A stretch of DNA of 64,000 nucleotides, from the NCBI GenBank assembly GCA_963708235.1, contig OY970200.1:1674001-1738000 (forward strand), in the 5' to 3' direction. The DNA comes from G963708235 sp963708235 (GTDB taxonomy: Bacteria > Actinomycetota > Acidimicrobiia > Spongiisociales > UBA5794). Both the position numbers and the translations under genes were made by a program. Shown here piece by piece: positions 41,573 to 49,735 of this stretch (position 1 is the stretch's first letter; every line of letters starts with the position of its first letter). Under the pieces are notes generated by a model that worked only from the letters and a program-made list of their open reading frames with translations, ran no database searches and was not told the DNA's origin.

Positions 41573-43216
41573 TCAGCTGGCGAGGCTGCCCGGCCGCATA
41601 AGCGCCAGCCCACCCCCGACACCCGCCGGGGTGGTTGCCTCGCTGCGGAGGAGTCCGATGGTGACCCCGTCGGTGAGTGCCTCCCATGACGCCTCGATGA
41701 TGTTCTGATGAACCCCGACCGTGGCCCAGGTGCGTTCGCCGTCCGAGCACTCGATCCGGACCCGCACCCTGGCGGCGGTGCCGTCGAGGGTGTCGAGGTC
41801 CTGGACCCGGTAGTCGGTCAGCCGGATCCGCTCGACCTCGGGGAACGAGGGCACCAGGGCGGCGCGCAGCGCCCGATCGAGGGCGTTGACCGGGCCGTCC
41901 CCACGGCGGGTGGCGGTGACGCGGTCACCGGCGACCATCAGCTCCACCGATGCCTCGGTGCTCACCACGCCACCGGATTGGCGCACCGAGACGTTGAACC
42001 ATTCCACATCGAACAGGTCGGTGGTGGCGCCGGCCACGTTGCGGACCAGCAACTCGAAGGAGCCGTCCGCCACCTCGAACTGGTAGCCGAGATGCTCCAT
42101 CGCCTTGACCCGGTCCACCACCTCTTCGGCGGTGTCGGCGTCGATCCCCCATCCGTGACGCTGGGAGATGGAGAGCACGGTTGCCCTCCCCATCAGCTCG
42201 GAGACCAACATCCGGGTGTCGTTGCCGACCACGGCCGGATCGATGTGCTCATAGGCGTGGTCCAGCCGTGCCAGACCCGAGGTGTGGAGCCCGGCCTTGT
42301 GGGCGAAGGCCGACGAGCCGACATAGGGGTGGCGGGGATTCAGCGGGACGTTCATCGCCTCGGCAACCCGGTGGGCGACACCGGTCAGCCGGTCGAGATG
42401 GGCGGCCGGGCGGATCCGGTGACCCATCTTGAGGGCGAGGTTGGGGATGACGGCGCACAGATCGGCATTCCCGGGGCGCTCGCCGTAGCCGTTGATGCAC
42501 CCCTGCACCTGGCGGGCACCGGCGCGCACCGCCGCCAGGCTGTTGGCGACGGCGCAGGCGGCGTCGTCGTGGAAGTGGACCCCGAGGGCCACCCCCGGGA
42601 GCATCGCCCCCACCTCGGCGACCACCCGTTCGGCGACATCGGGCATGGTGCCGCCGTTGGTGTCACACAACACCACCCGCTCGGCACCGGCACCGGTCGC
42701 CGCCCTCAGTACCTCGACCGAGAACTCCGGGTTGTCCCGGTACCCGTCGAAGAAATGCTCGGCATCGAAGAACACCCGGCGTCCGTGACCGACGAGGTAA
42801 CGAACCGAGTCTTCGACCATCTGCAGACCGGTGGCCAGATCGATGCGGAGCGCCTCGGTGACGTGGTGCGCCGATGCCTTCCCGACGATGCACACCACCT
42901 CGGTGCCGGCGGCGAGCAGCGCCGCCAGTTGCGGGTCGTCGGATGGTCGCACCCGGGCCCGGCAGGTGGAGCCGAACGCAACCAGCACCGCATGTTCGAG
43001 GTCGAGCTCGGTGGTGGCCCGTGCGAAGAACTCGTCGTCCTTGGGGGTCGTCCCCGGCCACCCACCCTCGATGTAGTCGACCCCGAGCTCGTCGATGAGT
43101 CGCGCCACCACCAGCTTGTCGTCCACGGTGAGGGACATCCCGGCCGCCTGGGTGCCGTCACGCAGCGTGGTGTCGTAGATCTCGACCTCTGCGTGGGGGG
43201 AATTGTGGTGGTTCAT
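41573..43216 (-). CDS. cimA: Citramalate synthase
   Basis: A 547-residue member of the TIGR00977 citramalate-synthase type, making (R)-citramalate from pyruvate and acetyl-CoA for threonine-independent isoleucine synthesis. The start YDTTLRDGTQAAGMSL and GVDYIEGGWPGTTPKD are the features that separate it from LeuA; VHFHDDAACAVANSL is the metal site. A C-terminal LeuA_dimer domain is present. ATG 43216 follows GGAG. First structural gene after the leader peptide and terminator. A diverged 2-isopropylmalate synthase is the alternative. Confidence 0.9.
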   Translation of the reverse strand: MNHHNSPHAEVEIYDTTLRDGTQAAGMSLTVDDKLVVARLIDELGVDYIEGGWPGTTPKDDEFFARATTELDLEHAVLVAFGSTCRARVRPSDDPQLAALLAAGTEVVCIVGKASAHHVTEALRIDLATGLQMVEDSVRYLVGHGRRVFFDAEHFFDGYRDNPEFSVEVLRAATGAGAERVVLCDTNGGTMPDVAERVVAEVGAMLPGVALGVHFHDDAACAVANSLAAVRAGARQVQGCINGYGERPGNADLCAVIPNLALKMGHRIRPAAHLDRLTGVAHRVAEAMNVPLNPRHPYVGSSAFAHKAGLHTSGLARLDHAYEHIDPAVVGNDTRMLVSELMGRATVLSISQRHGWGIDADTAEEVVDRVKAMEHLGYQFEVADGSFELLVRNVAGATTDLFDVEWFNVSVRQSGGVVSTEASVELMVAGDRVTATRRGDGPVNALDRALRAALVPSFPEVERIRLTDYRVQDLDTLDGTAARVRVRIECSDGERTWATVGVHQNIIEASWEALTDGVTIGLLRSEATTPAGVGGGLALMRPGSLAS

Positions 43217-43256
43217 GAGCTCCTGCATTTCGGTGGTGCGGGGAGATACGGGGTAC

Positions 43257-43285
43257 AAAAAAACCCCCGCCGGTGAGGGCGGAGG
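43257..43285 (-). terminator. Rho-independent terminator/attenuator upstream of cimA
   Basis: On the minus strand CCTCCGCC-CTCACC-GGCGGGGG (one T-G pair) is followed at once by seven T. It lies between a leucine-rich leader peptide and cimA, about 40 bp before the cimA start, so it should act as a regulated terminator of the biosynthetic operon rather than an end-of-gene terminator. Confidence 0.85.
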
Positions 43286-43291
43286 TTGGAA

Positions 43292-43322
43292 GGCGCACAC
43301 GGCTATTGGCGACGTGTGCGCC
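43292..43322 (-). promoter_or_regulatory. Leader RNA hairpin between leader peptide and terminator
   Basis: A perfect 10-bp inverted repeat GGCGCACACG...CGTGTGCGCC with an 11-nt loop. Its first arm begins at the leader-peptide stop codon, so a ribosome at the stop would cover it. It is probably the pause or antiterminator element of the attenuator; the exact alternative pairing with the terminator arms was not resolved by eye. Confidence 0.65.
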
Positions 43323-43363
43323 TAGGTGAGAATGAGTCCGTTGCGGAGGTGAAGTGCGGTCAT
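43322..43363 (-). CDS. Leucine-rich leader peptide for cimA-leu attenuation
   Basis: A 13-codon frame MTALHLRNGLILT, with four Leu (CTT, CTC, CTC, CTC) and one Ile, directly upstream of the hairpin and terminator and just behind a good promoter. Ribosome stalling at these codons when Leu-tRNA is short would let transcription pass into cimA. There is no ribosome-binding site; transcription would begin only a few nucleotides before the ATG, so it is likely read from a leaderless or near-leaderless mRNA. Leucine attenuators of this kind are known in other actinobacteria. Confidence 0.8.
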   Translation of the reverse strand: MTALHLRNGLILT

Positions 43364-43373
43364 GAGAAATCGA

Positions 43374-43402
43374 AGTGTGACGGTTCCCGCCGGGGATGTC
43401 AA
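43374..43402 (-). promoter_or_regulatory. Promoter of the cimA-leuABCD operon
   Basis: A consensus -35 TTGACA (43397-43402), a 17-bp spacer and -10 CACACT (43374-43379) on the minus strand. Predicted start about 43367, four bases before the leader-peptide ATG. This is one of the best sigma-A-type promoters in the window. Confidence 0.75.
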
Positions 43403-43516
43403 GGGGGTAATCCCAGATGCGGTGTTCCTGCCTTGCCGATGACTCACCCGGACGCGTCCGCCCTCCGGTTGGCTCGGCGTGGGCGGGCCCCCGGAGCGGC
43501 CTACCATTCCCATGTC

Positions 43517-44560
43517 ATGCCGCACATTCTTCTTGCCGAACCGAGGGGCTTCTGCGCCGGGGTCGAGATGGCCATCAAGGCGCTCACCTGGATGGTGAGG
43601 ATCTTCGAGCCGCCGGTGTACTGCTATCACGAGATCGTCCACAACGCGGCGGTCGTCGAGGCCTTCGAGCGCGCCGGGGTGATCTTCGTCGATGACATCA
43701 CCGAGGTGCCGTTCGGGAGCCCCGTGATGCTGTCGGCCCATGGTTCCGCACCCGAGGTGGTCGCCGGTGCCTCCGACCGGGCCGCGGTCATGGTCGATGC
43801 GGTGTGCCCGCTGGTCACCAAGGTCCATCACGAGGTCAAGCGGATGGCGGAGAAAGGCTTCGACATAATCTACGTCGGGCACCACGGCCACGACGAGGCC
43901 ATCGGCGCCGTCGCCGAGGCTCCGGATTCGGTCACCCTGGTCGACCCCCGCGACGGTCTGGGTGGTTTCGCCGCCGCCGAACCGGGCAAGGTGGCGCTGC
44001 TCGCCCAGACGACGCTGGGTCTCTACGAATGGGAGGGTGTCCTCGACGACGCCACGGCCGCCTACCCGGATCTGTGGACGGCCCGGCGCAGCGACCTGTG
44101 TTACGCCACCACCAACCGTCAGGCAGCGGTCCAGCATCTCGCCGAACGGGCCACCCTGATCCTGGTGGTCGGGTCGGAGAACTCGTCGAACACCCAGGCG
44201 CTGGTGCGGGTCGCCCGCAACGCCGGGGTCGAGGCCCATCGTGTCGACGGTGCCGAGGCGATCGATCCGGGATGGCTCGAGGGCCACGAGGTGATCGGAG
44301 TCACCGCCGGAGCGTCCGCACCCGACCAGCGGGTCCAGGCGATCATCGATGTGGTGGTCGGTGGCGGCGAGGTGGAACGGGTGCGCGTGATCGAGGAAGA
44401 CGAGTACTTCCCGCTGCCGCCGGCGATGCGTCGGCTCGCCGCAGCCCTGCAAGGGTTGGTCGAAGGGGCGTATGCCTGTCGTACCCCGGGTCGGCCCGGT
44501 CTGATCGAAGGCGACCGGGAGTGGGGCGCCACCGAAGCCCTGGAACTTCTCGACGTCTGA
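43517..44560 (+). CDS. ispH: 4-hydroxy-3-methylbut-2-enyl diphosphate reductase
   Basis: A 347-residue Fe-S enzyme catalysing the last step of the MEP isoprenoid pathway (HMBPP to IPP and DMAPP). The three cluster cysteines are in RGFCAGVEMAI (Cys13), DAVCPLVTK and CYATTNRQ; the substrate residues HHGHDE and SENSSNTQ are present. I start at ATG 43517 because homology begins with MPHILLAEPRGFCAG. It is divergent from the leucine operon. Slightly longer at the C-terminus than E. coli IspH. Confidence 0.94.
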   Translation: MPHILLAEPRGFCAGVEMAIKALTWMVRIFEPPVYCYHEIVHNAAVVEAFERAGVIFVDDITEVPFGSPVMLSAHGSAPEVVAGASDRAAVMVDAVCPLVTKVHHEVKRMAEKGFDIIYVGHHGHDEAIGAVAEAPDSVTLVDPRDGLGGFAAAEPGKVALLAQTTLGLYEWEGVLDDATAAYPDLWTARRSDLCYATTNRQAAVQHLAERATLILVVGSENSSNTQALVRVARNAGVEAHRVDGAEAIDPGWLEGHEVIGVTAGASAPDQRVQAIIDVVVGGGEVERVRVIEEDEYFPLPPAMRRLAAALQGLVEGAYACRTPGRPGLIEGDREWGATEALELLDV

Positions 44561-44658
44561 ACTGGCTTCCTTCCCTGGGCGGTGTCGGTGACGCTGCGGG
44601 CCTATCGGACAGTGACGCCGCGCCCCGCCCCGTCTGCGTCCGCAAGCGTCCGCAGCCA

Positions 44659-44678
44659 CCCCGCCCCCCAGGGCGGGG
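44659..44678. terminator. GC-rich hairpin between convergent ispH and cmk
   Basis: CCCCGCCC-CCCA-GGGCGGGG, an 8-bp perfect stem with a 4-nt loop, in the 187-bp gap between the convergent ispH and cmk stops. There is no T-run, so it could serve as a non-canonical bidirectional terminator; this is inferred from position. Confidence 0.45.
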
Positions 44679-44747
44679 AGGGCCAGAAAATGGACATGCC
44701 GGACCGCAAGGCTCCTAGCGTGAGCCGACACCCACCTCAGGGGTGCC

Positions 44748-45410
44748 TCACTGAGCGGCCGAGAGGCGTTCGAGGATGGCGGCGATCACCTGGTCGGCGG
44801 TGAGGGGTCCGGTATCGATGCAATAGGCATCGTCTGCGGGTCGTAGCGGAGAATCGGCCCGGTTGGCATCGATGGTGTCACGGCGGCGCAGGTCGGCGGC
44901 CACGTCGTCGACATGACGGTCGGCAGCTTCGGCGTCACCGGAGCGGCGGGCGGCCCGGATCTCGGGGGCGGCATCCAGATAGATCTTGACCGGCGCATCG
45001 GGGAACACCACGGTGCCGATGTCCCGCCCCTCGACCACCGCCGATCCCCCGTGCGCCATCACCCACAACCGCTGGGCGTTCACCAGGTGGCGGCGGATGG
45101 CGGGGATGGCGGCGACCCGACTCACCGCCGCCGTCACCGCCTCGTTGCGGATCTCGAGGGCGACCGCCTCGTCATCGAGCCACACGGCACCCATCTCGTA
45201 GCCGATGCGACATCCGGTGGCGGCGGCGATCACCTCGTCGTCGAGGTCGGGGTCGTCGAGATCGGCGTCGCTACGCAACACCGCCAGCGTGGCTGCCCGG
45301 TACCAGGCTCCGGTGTCGAGATGGGGCAGCGCCAGCCGACCCGCCACCCCCCGGCTCACCGTGCTCTTGCCGACCCCGCTCGGTCCGTCCACTGCGATGA
45401 CCCCGATCAT
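44748..45410 (-). CDS. cmk: Cytidylate kinase
   Basis: A 220-residue kinase phosphorylating CMP and dCMP. The P-loop GPSGVGKSTVSRG is at residues 9-21; LDTGAWYRAATL (normally LDTGAMYRA) is the CMP-binding segment, here with Trp in place of Met; EGRDIGTVVFPDA and the RRSGDAE lid follow. ATG 45410 overlaps the aroA stop by 4 nt. The reading frame continues upstream without a stop into the 5' part of aroA because of the aroA frameshift; the long apparent fusion is not real. Confidence 0.94.
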   Translation of the reverse strand: MIGVIAVDGPSGVGKSTVSRGVAGRLALPHLDTGAWYRAATLAVLRSDADLDDPDLDDEVIAAATGCRIGYEMGAVWLDDEAVALEIRNEAVTAAVSRVAAIPAIRRHLVNAQRLWVMAHGGSAVVEGRDIGTVVFPDAPVKIYLDAAPEIRAARRSGDAEAADRHVDDVAADLRRRDTIDANRADSPLRPADDAYCIDTGPLTADQVIAAILERLSAAQ

Positions 45411-46703
45411 GTCGCCGACCACAGCGCATCGATCTGATCGAAGAACCCGGGCCATGACACACCGACGACCTCGGGATCGTCGATGGTCACCGCACCTGAG
45501 ACCCCGGCGGCGGCAACGGTGGCCGCCATGGCGATGCGATGATCGCCGTGGGTGGCCACCACCCCGGGGTCGAGAAACCCGGTCCCCACCACCGCAAATC
45601 CGTTCGGGGGTCGCTTCCGCTCCACCACCGAGGGAACGGATCATCTCCACGGTCGAAGCGATGCGGTCGCTCTCCTTGGCTCGGAGTTCGGCGGCGTCGG
45701 TGACGGTGGTGATCCCCTCGGCGAGCGCACCGACCACGGCGACCAGCGGGAGTTCGTCGAGGGCGCTGACCGCCAGATCCCCGCCGACCTCGGTGGCGCT
45801 CAACGCGCCACCACGCACGGTGACGGTCCCCACCGGGTCGCCGAGCAACATCCCGGTGACCTCGGCACGGATCTCGGCGCCGAACCGTTCGAGAATCTCC
45901 AGAAAGCCGATCCTCCCCGGGTTCAATGAAACACCGGGCGTGGTGATCTCGGCTCCGGGTCGGACCGCCGCCAACGCCCACAGGTAGGCCGCCGACGACG
46001 GGTCGCCGGGTACGAGGTAACGGTGGGTGGGGATCGCTCCGGGCCAGATGCGGAACGCCGTCGCCGACACCCGCTCCCCCAACCCCCAGGTCTCGAACCA
46101 TCGCTCGGTGTGATCTCGGTATCCGGGGGGACTGTCGACGAGCGATTCCCCCTCGGCCTGGATTGCCGCCAGCTCGAACGCCGAACGCACCTGGGCAGAG
46201 GCGACGGGGACCACGACGGCGGCGCCGGTGAGCGGATTGGGCGCTCCGACCGAGACCGGAGCGGTGCCGTCCGGGCGGCTGACCTGAACGCTGGCGCCGA
46301 GTGCGCTCAACGGGTCGACCAGGCGACGCATCGGACGGCGACGCAGCGAGGCGTCCCCGGTGAGCACGGTGGTGAAGGGGCGGGCCGCAAGTGCCCCGGC
46401 GAGCAGCCGCAGCGTGGTCCCCGAGTTGCCGCAGTCGATGGTGTCCCCACCGGAACCGGGAACCGGGGGGTGCCAGGCGGCCACACCGGGTGAGTGCACG
46501 GTGCCGTCCGCCTCGATGGTCACACCGAGCCGGCGCAGCGCATCGACCGTGGATGAGATATCGGCGCCGGGGCCGGCGCCGAGCACCTGGGATGTCCCGG
46601 TGGCCATACCCGAGAACAGATAGGCGCGGTGGGACAGCGACTTGTCGCCGGGGGGCGAGCAGACGGCGGTGAACGGTGTGGACGGAAGCGAGACAGTGCG
46701 CAT
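45407..46703 (-). pseudogene. aroA: 3-phosphoshikimate 1-carboxyvinyltransferase (EPSP synthase), frameshifted
   Basis: The N-terminal 365 or so residues (MRTVSLPSTPFTAVCSPPGDKSLSHRAYL..., with DCGNSGTTLRLL, RRRPMRRLVDPL and ELRAKESDRI) are in one frame from ATG 46703; the C-terminus (NGFAVVGTGFLDPGVVATHGDHRIAMA ... SWPGFFDQI) is in the next. The break is at a C5 run on the minus strand (45606-45610); one C fewer gives ...EATPNGFAVVG... and a single 431-residue protein. The domain content is otherwise complete and it is coupled to cmk, so I expect the living cell has an intact gene. Catalyses the sixth step of the shikimate pathway. Confidence 0.88.
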
Positions 46704-46713
46704 CGGTGCGTTC

Positions 46714-47460
46714 CTACGGGGTGTCGGCGGGGGCGGCATCTTGCCACGACCCCGCAGCGGCGTACAGACGGCGCACCTCATCGAGGCTGAGCAGTCGACT
46801 GTCGCCGGGTCGGAGGGTGACATCACGCAGTGGGCCGATGGCGGTGCGGGTGAGCGTGACCACGGGGTGGCCGATGGCGTCACACATCCGTCGCACCACC
46901 CGGTTGCGGCCCTCCTCCATCACCACCTCCGCAAGGGTGCGTCCCGGACGGCGGTCGAGGATCCGCGCCGACACCGCCACGGCAGGACCGTCCTCGAGGT
47001 CGACTCCGGACTCCAGGCGACGGATCGTTGCGTCCTTCATGTTGCCCTCCACCAGGACGATGTAGGTCTTGGTGACGCCGAAGCTCGGATGGGTGAGCCG
47101 GTGGGTGAGATCCCCGTCGTTGGTCAGGATGAGCAGACCTTCGCTGTCGGCATCGAGACGACCCACGGGATAGATTCGCACCTCGGCATCGATGAGATCT
47201 ACGACGGTGTGGGTGGCGTGGGGGTCATCGGTGGTCGAGATCACCCCCACCGGTTTGTACAGCAGGTGGTAGACGAGGTCGGGGCGCACCGGGAGCGGGA
47301 TCCCGTCGATCTCGACCTGGGCGGTCTCGGTCTCGATCCGCTCCCCGATCTGGGCCTTCCGTCCATCGACGGTGACCCGACCGGCGGCGATCAGCACCTC
47401 GGAATGTCGGCGCGAGGCGTACCCCGAGTGGGCGATCACCTTGTGGATGCGTTCGATCAC
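46714..47460 (-). CDS. rluB: 23S rRNA pseudouridine synthase (RluB/RsuA family)
   Basis: A 248-residue enzyme. An N-terminal S4 RNA-binding domain (IHKVIAHSGYASRRHSEVLI) is followed by the pseudouridine synthase domain with the catalytic Asp in GRLDADSEGLLILTNDG and the motif EGRNRVVRRMCDAIGHPV. The start is GTG 47460, overlapping the scpB stop (GTGA). Follows scpA-scpB as in most Gram-positive bacteria. The frame joins the front half of scpB only because of the scpB frameshift. Confidence 0.93.
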   Translation of the reverse strand: MIERIHKVIAHSGYASRRHSEVLIAAGRVTVDGRKAQIGERIETETAQVEIDGIPLPVRPDLVYHLLYKPVGVISTTDDPHATHTVVDLIDAEVRIYPVGRLDADSEGLLILTNDGDLTHRLTHPSFGVTKTYIVLVEGNMKDATIRRLESGVDLEDGPAVAVSARILDRRPGRTLAEVVMEEGRNRVVRRMCDAIGHPVVTLTRTAIGPLRDVTLRPGDSRLLSLDEVRRLYAAAGSWQDAAPADTP

Positions 47461-48027
47461 GGGGCGTCCGGACGGAACGGTCGTTCCAGCGCCTCGACCA
47501 CGGTCGGGGGCGGTACGTGATCGGCGAGCGGCGGGAGGTCGGCGACGGCGTCGATGCCCATCTTCTCGAGGAATAGGGAGGTGGTCCCGTAGAGCATCGC
47601 CTGACCCGGTCCGGCGGCGCGACCGATCTCGGACACCAGACCGCGCCGCTCCAGGGTCCGCAGCGCCCGTTCGGAGTCGACGCCACGGATCTCGGCGAGC
47701 TGGCCAGCGCGAGATCGGTTGGCGGTAGGCGACGACGGCGAGGGTCTCCAGGGCGGCGCCGGACAGCCGGGTGGCGGTCTCGGTGGCGGCGAACCGCTCC
47801 AGATAGGGCTGGGCGTCCGGGTGGCTGTAGAGACGCCAACCACCGGCGAGCTGTCGCAACACGAAGCCCCGGCCCTCGGTCTCGAGTTGCTCGGAGAGGC
47901 TCTCGAGCTCTGCGGTCACCTCGTCCCTGGGGACCTCGACGAGCTCCGCCAGCTCATGGGCGGCCAGCGGTTGTTCGGCGACGAACAGCACCGCCTCGAT
48001 GATGCGCCGCAGATTGGGGGTCACCAT
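47457..48027 (-). pseudogene. scpB: Segregation and condensation protein B, frameshifted
   Basis: ScpB homology starts at 48027 (MVTPNLRRIIEAVLFVAEQPL), runs to VVAYRQPISR, then resumes in another frame with GQLAEIRGVDSERALRTLERRGLV up to the stop at 47457. Removing the extra base near 47706 (plus-strand a) gives QPISR-GQLAEIRGVD, matching the spacing of the ScpB family, and a 189-residue protein (571 - 1 = 570 nt). Two winged-helix domains are present. It works with ScpA and SMC in chromosome condensation. Overlaps scpA by 7 nt; a GTG at 48024 is an alternative start. Confidence 0.87.
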
Positions 48028-48785
48028 TCGGTGGTCTCCCCGGCGAGACCGCGGTCGCCATGAGATCGGGCGGTCACCGCGATCGCCCCCTCCGCCTCGG
48101 TCTGGCTGACGCGCACCAGGCCCCACCGGACCAGCTCGAGCAGAGCGAGAAAGTAGGCGATCACCTCGACGGTTCGCTCGCAATGGGCGACCAACTCGTC
48201 GAACTCGGCGACCGCCTCGGAATCGAGACGGCTTCGCAGGTCGTCGATGGCGGCGCCAACCGAGGGGAGATCGAGGTCGAGGTGGTCGAGTTCGGGTTCT
48301 TCGGGGGCGGCGGTGAGCACGCGTTCGGCGATGGCGGCGAGCCCTTCCGGATCGACGCCGAGGCGAAGCTCCGGGGGCGGCGGGATGATCTCCGGATCCA
48401 GACCCACGGTGCGGGGGACAAATCGGGCCATCCCCTCCATGCGGTGGGCGAGCACGGCGGCGACGTCCTTGAACGTCAGGCAGGCGAGGAGGCGGGCCAG
48501 GAGGCGGTCGCGTTCCTCGGACAACGCCAGTTCCTCGTCGATGTCGATGGCGACGTCACCGGGGAGCAGGTGGCGTGCCTTGAGCTGGATCAGGGTGGCG
48601 GCGATGAGCAGGAACTCGGAGGTGACGTCGATGTCGGTCTGGCGCATCGCATCGAGATGTTCCAGGTACTCGGTGACCAGCCTCCCGAGACGGAGTTCGG
48701 CGATGTCGACCTGATGCGAGGTGATCAGCTGCAGCAGGAGGTCGAGAGGCCCCTCGAACACCCGTGTTTTCACCTGATAGCTCAT
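48021..48785 (-). CDS. scpA: Segregation and condensation protein A
   Basis: A kleisin of about 254 residues linking SMC heads. N-terminal VFEGPLDLLLQLITSHQVDI and ITSEFLLIAATLIQLKAR-like sequence (DVTSEFLLIAATLIQLKAR) are diagnostic; the C-terminal winged helix includes VIAYFLALLELVRWGLV. I use ATG 48785 (MSYQVKTRVFEGPL); ATG 48818 would add 11 residues. Coupled to scpB. Confidence 0.92.
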   Translation of the reverse strand: MSYQVKTRVFEGPLDLLLQLITSHQVDIAELRLGRLVTEYLEHLDAMRQTDIDVTSEFLLIAATLIQLKARHLLPGDVAIDIDEELALSEERDRLLARLLACLTFKDVAAVLAHRMEGMARFVPRTVGLDPEIIPPPPELRLGVDPEGLAAIAERVLTAAPEEPELDHLDLDLPSVGAAIDDLRSRLDSEAVAEFDELVAHCERTVEVIAYFLALLELVRWGLVRVSQTEAEGAIAVTARSHGDRGLAGETTEW

Positions 48786-48875
48786 GGTCTGTTCAACCTG
48801 TTCCGGGACAGCCGTCATGACCGCTGCATGGTATCCCCGATCCACCACCATCCAGTGTCACACCGTGTGGAGCGT

Positions 48876-49388
48876 TCAGATGTGATCGGCGTCGAGCAGG
48901 CAGCGCCACACCCCCGGCGGGTGCGGTCCCGGGTCCGGGTCGGGGTGACGTCGGGCGAAGTCGACGATCAGCGGGTCGCACCCGATCCGTGCCAACAGCT
49001 CGGCACCGATCGGGCCGTGATTGCGGTAGGTGGCGGCGCCGCTCCACAGCGGGAGGTGGAACGTGTCGAGCACCGTGGCGAGGCTCCGTCCCACTGCACC
49101 GATCCGACTGGCGGTCTTGCCGACATCGTGGAGCAGAGCCGCCCGGAGCACCAGGTCACCCCGCCGCTCCGACCCGAGGCCGGTCCGCGTCATGGTGTCG
49201 TAGGCGTGTCGCTGGTCGGCGGCGACCTGGGCGTAGAAGAGCTTGCGCTCGTCGACATCGAGGATCCCGGCGATCACTTGCTGTTCGGCGGGCCCGAGCG
49301 GGCGGGCAGTGACAAAACCCAGAAACCGGCGTGCCAGGTGACCGATCGGCAACCGGCGCAGGCCGCTCAGCTCAACTTCTGCTTGCAC
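48876..49388 (-). CDS. HD-domain phosphohydrolase
   Basis: A 170-residue protein with the HD metal-site residues: RHAYDT, LLHDVGKTAS (His-Asp), YRNHGPIGAELL and the final VDFARRHPD. Such small HD proteins may act on nucleotides or cyclic dinucleotides; the substrate is not determined. GTG 49388 lies inside the DksA-like gene (22-bp overlap), so the two are probably co-expressed. Confidence 0.82.
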   Translation of the reverse strand: MQAEVELSGLRRLPIGHLARRFLGFVTARPLGPAEQQVIAGILDVDERKLFYAQVAADQRHAYDTMTRTGLGSERRGDLVLRAALLHDVGKTASRIGAVGRSLATVLDTFHLPLWSGAATYRNHGPIGAELLARIGCDPLIVDFARRHPDPDPGPHPPGVWRCLLDADHI

Positions 49389-49708
49389 TCGACGCAGTAG
49401 CGCGAGGTGGGGCGGAACTCCATGCGAGCGGTGCCAATGTCCTTGCCGCAGGCGGCACAGATCCCGTAGGTACCGTCGGCGATCCGTTCGAGGGCGAGAT
49501 CGACGTCGCGGAGCCGCTCGTGGACCGATTCCACGAGCCCGATCACCTCGGTGCGCTCGGCGGTGGCTGCGGCGGCGTCGGCAAAGCCGTCCCCGTAGTC
49601 GGTTTCGCCGGTCAGATCACCGGTCTCGGTTGCTCCGAGCTCGGCGAGTTGTCGGATCAGCTTGGTCCGTTCGTCCTTGAGGACGTCGGCGGCGGCCGCG
49701 GTTTCCAC
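49367..49708 (-). CDS. DksA/TraR-type C4 zinc-finger protein
   Basis: A 113-residue protein with an N-terminal helical coiled-coil part and the zinc finger CAACGKDIG...RYCVEC (CX2C-X17-CX2C). The arrangement and length match RNA polymerase secondary-channel-binding DksA-like proteins of actinobacteria, some of which are also linked to lspA/rluD. GTG start at 49708. Its stop region overlaps the HD gene start by 22 bp. Confidence 0.85.
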   Translation of the reverse strand: METAAAADVLKDERTKLIRQLAELGATETGDLTGETDYGDGFADAAAATAERTEVIGLVESVHERLRDVDLALERIADGTYGICAACGKDIGTARMEFRPTSRYCVECKQKLS

Positions 49709-49735
49709 GGAATCACTCCTCGGCGGTTTCTGGCG

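Noticed and set aside
43292..43322. A T-box or riboswitch in the cimA leader
   Set aside because: The sequence is too short and no T-box motif was seen; the leader peptide with leucine codons explains the arrangement better.
44748..46883. A single 711-codon frame appearing to fuse aroA and cmk
   Set aside because: The middle of the frame is non-homologous Arg/Gly-rich sequence; the true aroA C-terminus and stop are in another frame, and cmk has its own ATG with a 4-nt overlap.
46714..48183. A single frame appearing to fuse ScpB and RluB
   Set aside because: The second half of ScpB is in a different frame and ends at 47457; rluB has its own GTG. The fusion is an artefact of one extra base.
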